Source: Planctomycetota bacterium (GTDB lineage: Bacteria; Planctomycetota; UBA8108; JACQVS01). From it: a DNA stretch of 64,000 nucleotides. The stretch lies in NCBI GenBank assembly GCA_028280485.1, contig JANQLS010000003.1, positions 124,001 to 188,000 of the forward strand. The letters are read 5' to 3'. Positions 60,366 through 64,000 of the stretch are shown here, piece by piece. The notes beneath the pieces were generated by a model that saw nothing but the letters and a program-made list of their open reading frames with translations, was not told the origin of the DNA and did not search any database. The translations under genes and the position numbers were made by a program. Position 1 is the stretch's first letter. Every line of letters starts with the position of its first letter.

Positions 60366-61412
60366 ATGCTTCAAGATATTCACGCTCACTTGATCGCCTC
60401 TGTGGCTTACCGATTGAATCTGAAGCGCGACCTTCAAATTCGAACTCAGGGTCTAACTCCCGCGAGTGGCCAGGTGATCGCCGGAAGAATTCTCACGGAT
60501 AAGCGGGTGTACAACGAAGTGGAGCTGGCGAATGGCCGACTGGCTCCAATTCGACCCGGGGAGATTCTCGTTGGAGCCTTAGGCGCACGTCGAGCGCTTC
60601 GAGGTTTTTGCGGAGAAGTACCGGAGTCGCTTCGAGTCGGCGATATCTTACAGCTTCTAAATTTGGGGGGAGTCATCGGGATCGCTTCGGCTCCCTATCG
60701 AGATTTCGGGCCTCCCGCTTCGATTGAACTTCTAGGCGTGGTGACTCGAGACGGACGGGCGCTCAATATCTCAGACGGCGCTATTCCGATCGTTGAAAAG
60801 CCGCCCGAAAACTTGCCACCCGTCGTTCTCGTTTCGGGAACTTGTATGAATTCGGGGAAAACTTTCGCTTGTTCTCAGATGATTCAGCAAGTTCAAGCGA
60901 AGGGCTTTAAGGTTCACGGAGGCAAATTGACGGGGGTTGCTTGCCGGAGAGATTTGATTTCACTCGAAGATCAAGGTGCGGCGAAGACGACTTCTTTTTT
61001 AGACGTCGGGCTTCCAACCACTGCGGGATTCGATGCCGAAGCCCTAAGGTCGATGACTCAAACGGTTTTGAGTGACTTAAGTGAAGGAAATCCCGATGTG
61101 ATCTTCATCGAACTCGGAGATGGCATCATCGGAGATTATGGTGTGATGGCGATTCTTGAAGATCCCTTCGTTCGTGACTCCGTAAGCTTCCATCTACTTT
61201 GCGGACAAGACATGGTGGGAGTGTGGGGGGGAGTGAAGTATTTAGCGGAGCACGGTATCGAGGTCGATGGGATCTCGGGGCCGACGACGGATACCCCGGT
61301 TGGGGTGGAGTTTGTTGAAAATCAACTCCAGCTCCCCGCGATCAATGCGAGGTTAGAGCCCGATCGGTTAGCTCAACTCGTTTTGGATCACCTCAATTTA
61401 AAAAAATCATAA
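60366..61412 (+). CDS. Uncharacterised P-loop NTPase (DUF1611-like) inside the arginine cluster
   Basis: 348 residues from ATG 60366, one base after the argG stop. Residues 1-150 are a beta-rich N-terminal domain (GQVIAGRILTDKRVYNEVEL, GEILVGALGARRALRGF). From 152 there is a P-loop domain with Walker A GTCMNSGKT (158-166), KLTGVACRRDLISLEDQGAA, DVGLPTTAG and IELGDGIIGDYG, like SIMIBI-type biotin/cobalamin-pathway and DUF1611 proteins. It follows argG without a gap and precedes argC by 12 bp, so it is part of the operon. Role unknown; a ligase, transferase or GTPase function is possible. Confidence 0.7.
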   Translation: MLQDIHAHLIASVAYRLNLKRDLQIRTQGLTPASGQVIAGRILTDKRVYNEVELANGRLAPIRPGEILVGALGARRALRGFCGEVPESLRVGDILQLLNLGGVIGIASAPYRDFGPPASIELLGVVTRDGRALNISDGAIPIVEKPPENLPPVVLVSGTCMNSGKTFACSQMIQQVQAKGFKVHGGKLTGVACRRDLISLEDQGAAKTTSFLDVGLPTTAGFDAEALRSMTQTVLSDLSEGNPDVIFIELGDGIIGDYGVMAILEDPFVRDSVSFHLLCGQDMVGVWGGVKYLAEHGIEVDGISGPTTDTPVGVEFVENQLQLPAINARLEPDRLAQLVLDHLNLKKS

Positions 61413-61424
61413 GAGACAATCATC

Positions 61425-62456
61425 ATGAGTACTTTTGAAGTCGGAGTCATCGGTGGGTCCGGATATATCGGAGCTGAACTACTGCGTTACCTGAGTGTGC
61501 ATCCTCAGCTCAGAGTGCGCTGGGTGACCGCGAATTCAAAAGTCTCCCTGAGAGTCGATGCAGTCCTACCCAATCTTTTAGGATTCAACGACCTCACCTT
61601 TCAAACTTTAGAGGACGGTTTGAGCGACCTCGAAGGATTAAGTGCTGTTTTTGTTGCTCTTCCCCATAACAAATCTCAAGAAGTGATGCCTGAGATCCTT
61701 AACACGCATCCCGATCTACGCGTAATCGATATGGGCGGGGACTTCAGAACGAATGACCTTGAGGGATATCAAAAGTACTATGGGCGTGAACACGCGGCTC
61801 CTGAACTTTTAGAATCTTTTTGTTACGGATTTACTGAGTTTCAACGCGATCGATTGAAAGCGACAACTCGAGTCGCGAATCCTGGCTGTTTCGCGACTTC
61901 CTTAGTTGTCGGTTTGTCTCCCTTGGCGAAGAAGGGAAGCCTAAAAGGAAGAGTTGCGGCGACTGGAATCACCGGTTCTTCAGGATCGGGAAACGTGCCT
62001 AAACCGACGACTCATCACCCTGAGCGAACGAGCAATCTGAGAGCGTATAAAATTCTCAATCATCAACATCTATTAGAAGTCACCTCGTTCCTGAATGGAT
62101 TGGGAGCGCAAGAACTTCAATTAGATTTCGTTCCTCAGTCAGGTCCCATCGCTCGTGGAATCTTCACAACAATTTTTCTCCCCGGTTACTCGAAGGAAGA
62201 GTTGGCGGAGATTTATGATGAAGCCTACTCAGAAGAACCTCTGATTCATGTTCAAGACGGATCGCCCGATTTGAGATTGATTCAAGGCACTCCCCAAACT
62301 CTCATCGGGATCAATAGCGTAGAAGGAAATTCTGTTGTTATCGTCGCCTTAGACAACTTAGGCAAAGGAGCGGCGAGCCAAGCGATTCAAAACCTCAATC
62401 AAATGTTGGGACTGGAAGAAACCGCAGGTTTAAAACTGCCCGGTGGCTTCGTCTGA
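61425..62456 (+). CDS. argC: N-acetyl-gamma-glutamyl-phosphate reductase
   Basis: 343 residues. NADP site GVIGGSGYIGAELLRYL, catalytic Cys155 in ANPGCFATS, then GSSGSGNVPKPTTHHPER and the C-terminal dimer region. It reduces acetylglutamyl phosphate made by ArgB. Standard length of type 1 ArgC. It follows the P-loop gene by 12 bp. Confidence 0.95.
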   Translation: MSTFEVGVIGGSGYIGAELLRYLSVHPQLRVRWVTANSKVSLRVDAVLPNLLGFNDLTFQTLEDGLSDLEGLSAVFVALPHNKSQEVMPEILNTHPDLRVIDMGGDFRTNDLEGYQKYYGREHAAPELLESFCYGFTEFQRDRLKATTRVANPGCFATSLVVGLSPLAKKGSLKGRVAATGITGSSGSGNVPKPTTHHPERTSNLRAYKILNHQHLLEVTSFLNGLGAQELQLDFVPQSGPIARGIFTTIFLPGYSKEELAEIYDEAYSEEPLIHVQDGSPDLRLIQGTPQTLIGINSVEGNSVVIVALDNLGKGAASQAIQNLNQMLGLEETAGLKLPGGFV

Positions 62457-62550
62457 TGTCCCTCCGAGACGAACGAGTTGATTTGTTCATAAAATTAAAT
62501 AGCGATAAAAATTATTAGAGAATTCGAATTAATAGAAAACGAGAATTGAA

Positions 62551-63741
62551 ATGTCTGATTCCCTCTCACCCATTCAAACTGAAGAAAAGTACGTTTTACC
62601 GACTTACGCGAAGTTTCCGTTTTTACTCATCAAAGGTGAAGGATCTCGTATCTTCGATCAGGATGGAAGAAGCTATTTAGATCTCTACGGTGGCCACGCG
62701 GTTTGTGTTTTAGGGCACAGTCATCCTGCACTGACCGAAGCGATTTCTAAGCAAGCCTCTGAATTAATCTTCTATTCGAACGTTTGCCACCATCCGGCTC
62801 GTGCCAGTGCTGCAGAGCAAATTGTGACCCATAGCTATCCCAGTATGAGGCAGGTCTATTTTTGTAATTCTGGTGCCGAGGCCAATGAAACTGCTCTCAA
62901 AATTGCTCGAAAAGCGACGGGCCGATCACGAGTGATTTCTATGAACGATAGTTTTCATGGAAGGACGATCGGGCCCTTGAGTGTTTGCGGTCGAGATAAA
63001 TTAAGAAGTGACTTCCCTGATAATTTAGATCACCTCACTGACTTTGTTCCCTTTGGGGATATGGATGCCATCCGGGCATTGAAGGCTGAAGATACGGCAG
63101 CTATTATTTTAGAGCCCATTCAAAGCATGGCTGGGGTCTTCAAGGCAACTCCCGAGTACTACAAAGAATTACGAGAGTACTCAACTGCCAACGGAATCAC
63201 CCTCATCTTTGACGAAGTTCAAACGGCGCCCGGGCGAACCGGGAAATGGTTTTTTGGGCAAGCCGAGGATATTCAGGTGGAACCCGATCTCGTGACCAGT
63301 GCCAAGGGTATCGGTGGGGGATTCCCCGTGGGAGTCGTAATTGCGAATGAGAAAATTTCGCAAACTGTCGTTTCGGGGGATCACGGCTCGACTTTCGGGG
63401 GAGGACCTTTAGCGATGGCTTGCGTCGACGCGACGTTTAAGACATTAGAATCTGAAGGCCACCTTGAAAGTGTTCAATCCTTGTCGCAAAAGGTTGAGCA
63501 GGAGTTAAAATCTTACCAGGGAGGTGGCCTAATCACGGACGTACGAGTCGAAGGCTATCTCATCGGAGTTCAGGTCAGTATCGAAGCGCGAGAGATCACC
63601 AAGCGTTTACGCGAAAAGGGGATTTTAGCCGGTTCATCTTATCGGCCCGATACTTTCCGTCTTTTACCTCCCTTAACCGTCTCAGAAAATGAGTGGGAAG
63701 AATTTTTCAAAGCATTCGGAGAGATCACTCAAGAAATCTGA
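62551..63741 (+). CDS. argD: Acetylornithine aminotransferase
   Basis: 396 residues, class III aminotransferase. CNSGAEANETALKIARKATGR, then SFHGRTIGPLSVCG, LIFDEVQTAPGRTGKWF with Asp221, and the PLP lysine Lys252 in TSAKGIGGGFPVG. It makes N-acetylornithine from the ArgC product. Could also serve LysW-type substrates, but the cluster context favours arginine. 94 bp after argC. Confidence 0.93.
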   Translation: MSDSLSPIQTEEKYVLPTYAKFPFLLIKGEGSRIFDQDGRSYLDLYGGHAVCVLGHSHPALTEAISKQASELIFYSNVCHHPARASAAEQIVTHSYPSMRQVYFCNSGAEANETALKIARKATGRSRVISMNDSFHGRTIGPLSVCGRDKLRSDFPDNLDHLTDFVPFGDMDAIRALKAEDTAAIILEPIQSMAGVFKATPEYYKELREYSTANGITLIFDEVQTAPGRTGKWFFGQAEDIQVEPDLVTSAKGIGGGFPVGVVIANEKISQTVVSGDHGSTFGGGPLAMACVDATFKTLESEGHLESVQSLSQKVEQELKSYQGGGLITDVRVEGYLIGVQVSIEAREITKRLREKGILAGSSYRPDTFRLLPPLTVSENEWEEFFKAFGEITQEI

Positions 63742-63865
63742 TCTCTTAAGTTCCGGAAATGGATCACCGATAAAACAGTAAGTTCCTACTAACCGGAATC
63801 GATGCATAACCTCGTTACTCGGCTTCGATAAAAGCCAGTAACTCACTTCGTCGGACAAACAAAAG

Positions 63866-64000
63866 ATGAAGCACTTTTATCACCTTTCTGAATTTAACTA
63901 TGAACAAGTTCAATCTTTGGTCAATCGTGCCATCGAGTTGAAAGCCAATCGAGATCTGGTTGATTTAAAAAACCGCCAAGTGGGTCTACTCTTCTTAAAT
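63866..64000 (+). CDS. argF: Carbamoyltransferase of the arginine pathway, N-terminal fragment
   Basis: Only 45 codons are in the window and the frame is open at its end. MKHFYHLSEFNYEQVQSL and DLKNRQVGLLFLN match the first helix and strand of ornithine-type carbamoyltransferases. The strand ends FLN, whereas ordinary ArgF usually reads FEKPSTRTR; Asn at this place is seen in N-acetyl- or N-succinylornithine carbamoyltransferases. The decisive residues lie beyond the window. Confidence 0.75.
   Translation, partial: MKHFYHLSEFNYEQVQSLVNRAIELKANRDLVDLKNRQVGLLFLN

Overview
The window looks like a chromosomal segment of a planctomycete, or a close relative in the PVC group. This is inference from several signs. 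There are secreted proteins with paired dockerin-like modules (GDxNxDGxxDxSD), a twin-arginine Gfo/Idh/MocA oxidoreductase, and a DUF6807 (PmoA-like) protein. There are also a lamin-tail/CotH giant protein, ASPIC/UnbV-type FG-GAP proteins, CE15 and PqaA-type hydrolases, and many short palindromic intergenic repeats built around GCCCGAAGC and TAGTAGGC cores. There is no rRNA, tRNA, prophage, IS element or CRISPR array that I can see.

Layout. 1-9.2 kb: the end of a thrombospondin-3-repeat/dockerin protein, an FG-GAP lipoprotein broken by an in-frame TGA, a NIPSNAP protein, a Gfo/Idh/MocA oxidoreductase, a BNR-propeller/MoaD pair and a glucuronoyl-esterase-like hydrolase. 9.7-12.7 kb: a sugar epimerase and an exported alpha/beta hydrolase. 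12.8-16.2 kb: the sdhCAB succinate dehydrogenase operon. 16.9-17.8 kb: two tandem small dockerin proteins. 18.7-22.9 kb: tsaD, larB, nnrD and a pyrK-like flavoprotein. 23-30 kb: a VOC protein, a DUF6807 protein, an M1 peptidase, a DUF6702 protein and a PQQ-type propeller. 30.4-32.1 kb: a TetR-controlled AhpD-like/thioredoxin unit with two matching operators. 32.3-38.8 kb: dockerin proteins and the 1614-residue CotH protein. 39-47 kb: PqaA-like hydrolase, MFS transporter, fbp, a BaiN-like flavoprotein, another dockerin protein and a beta-hydroxyacid dehydrogenase. 47.5-51.3 kb: a minor-pseudopilin operon. 51.3-56.1 kb: a peroxiredoxin, a phosphoesterase-LamG protein, a lipoprotein and fabI. 56.7-64 kb: an arginine cluster argB-argH-argG-(P-loop gene)-argC-argD-argF-like, cut by the window end.

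The spaces between genes carry at least three dispersed repeat families. Family I is a roughly 25-bp palindrome that often touches the stop or start codon of a gene. Family II is a REP-like unit found singly and as inverted doublets; two doublets share exactly the same 138-bp architecture. Family III is a 160-bp element with terminal inverted repeats and five successive hairpins, whose two full copies differ by compensatory base changes. These repeats are the least explained part of the window. Perfect intrinsic terminators separate most convergent genes.

The metabolic content is that of a free-living aerobic heterotroph: SQR/fumarate reductase, fructose-bisphosphatase, arginine synthesis, type II fatty acid synthesis, and a large exported set for polysaccharide and ester degradation and surface structure.
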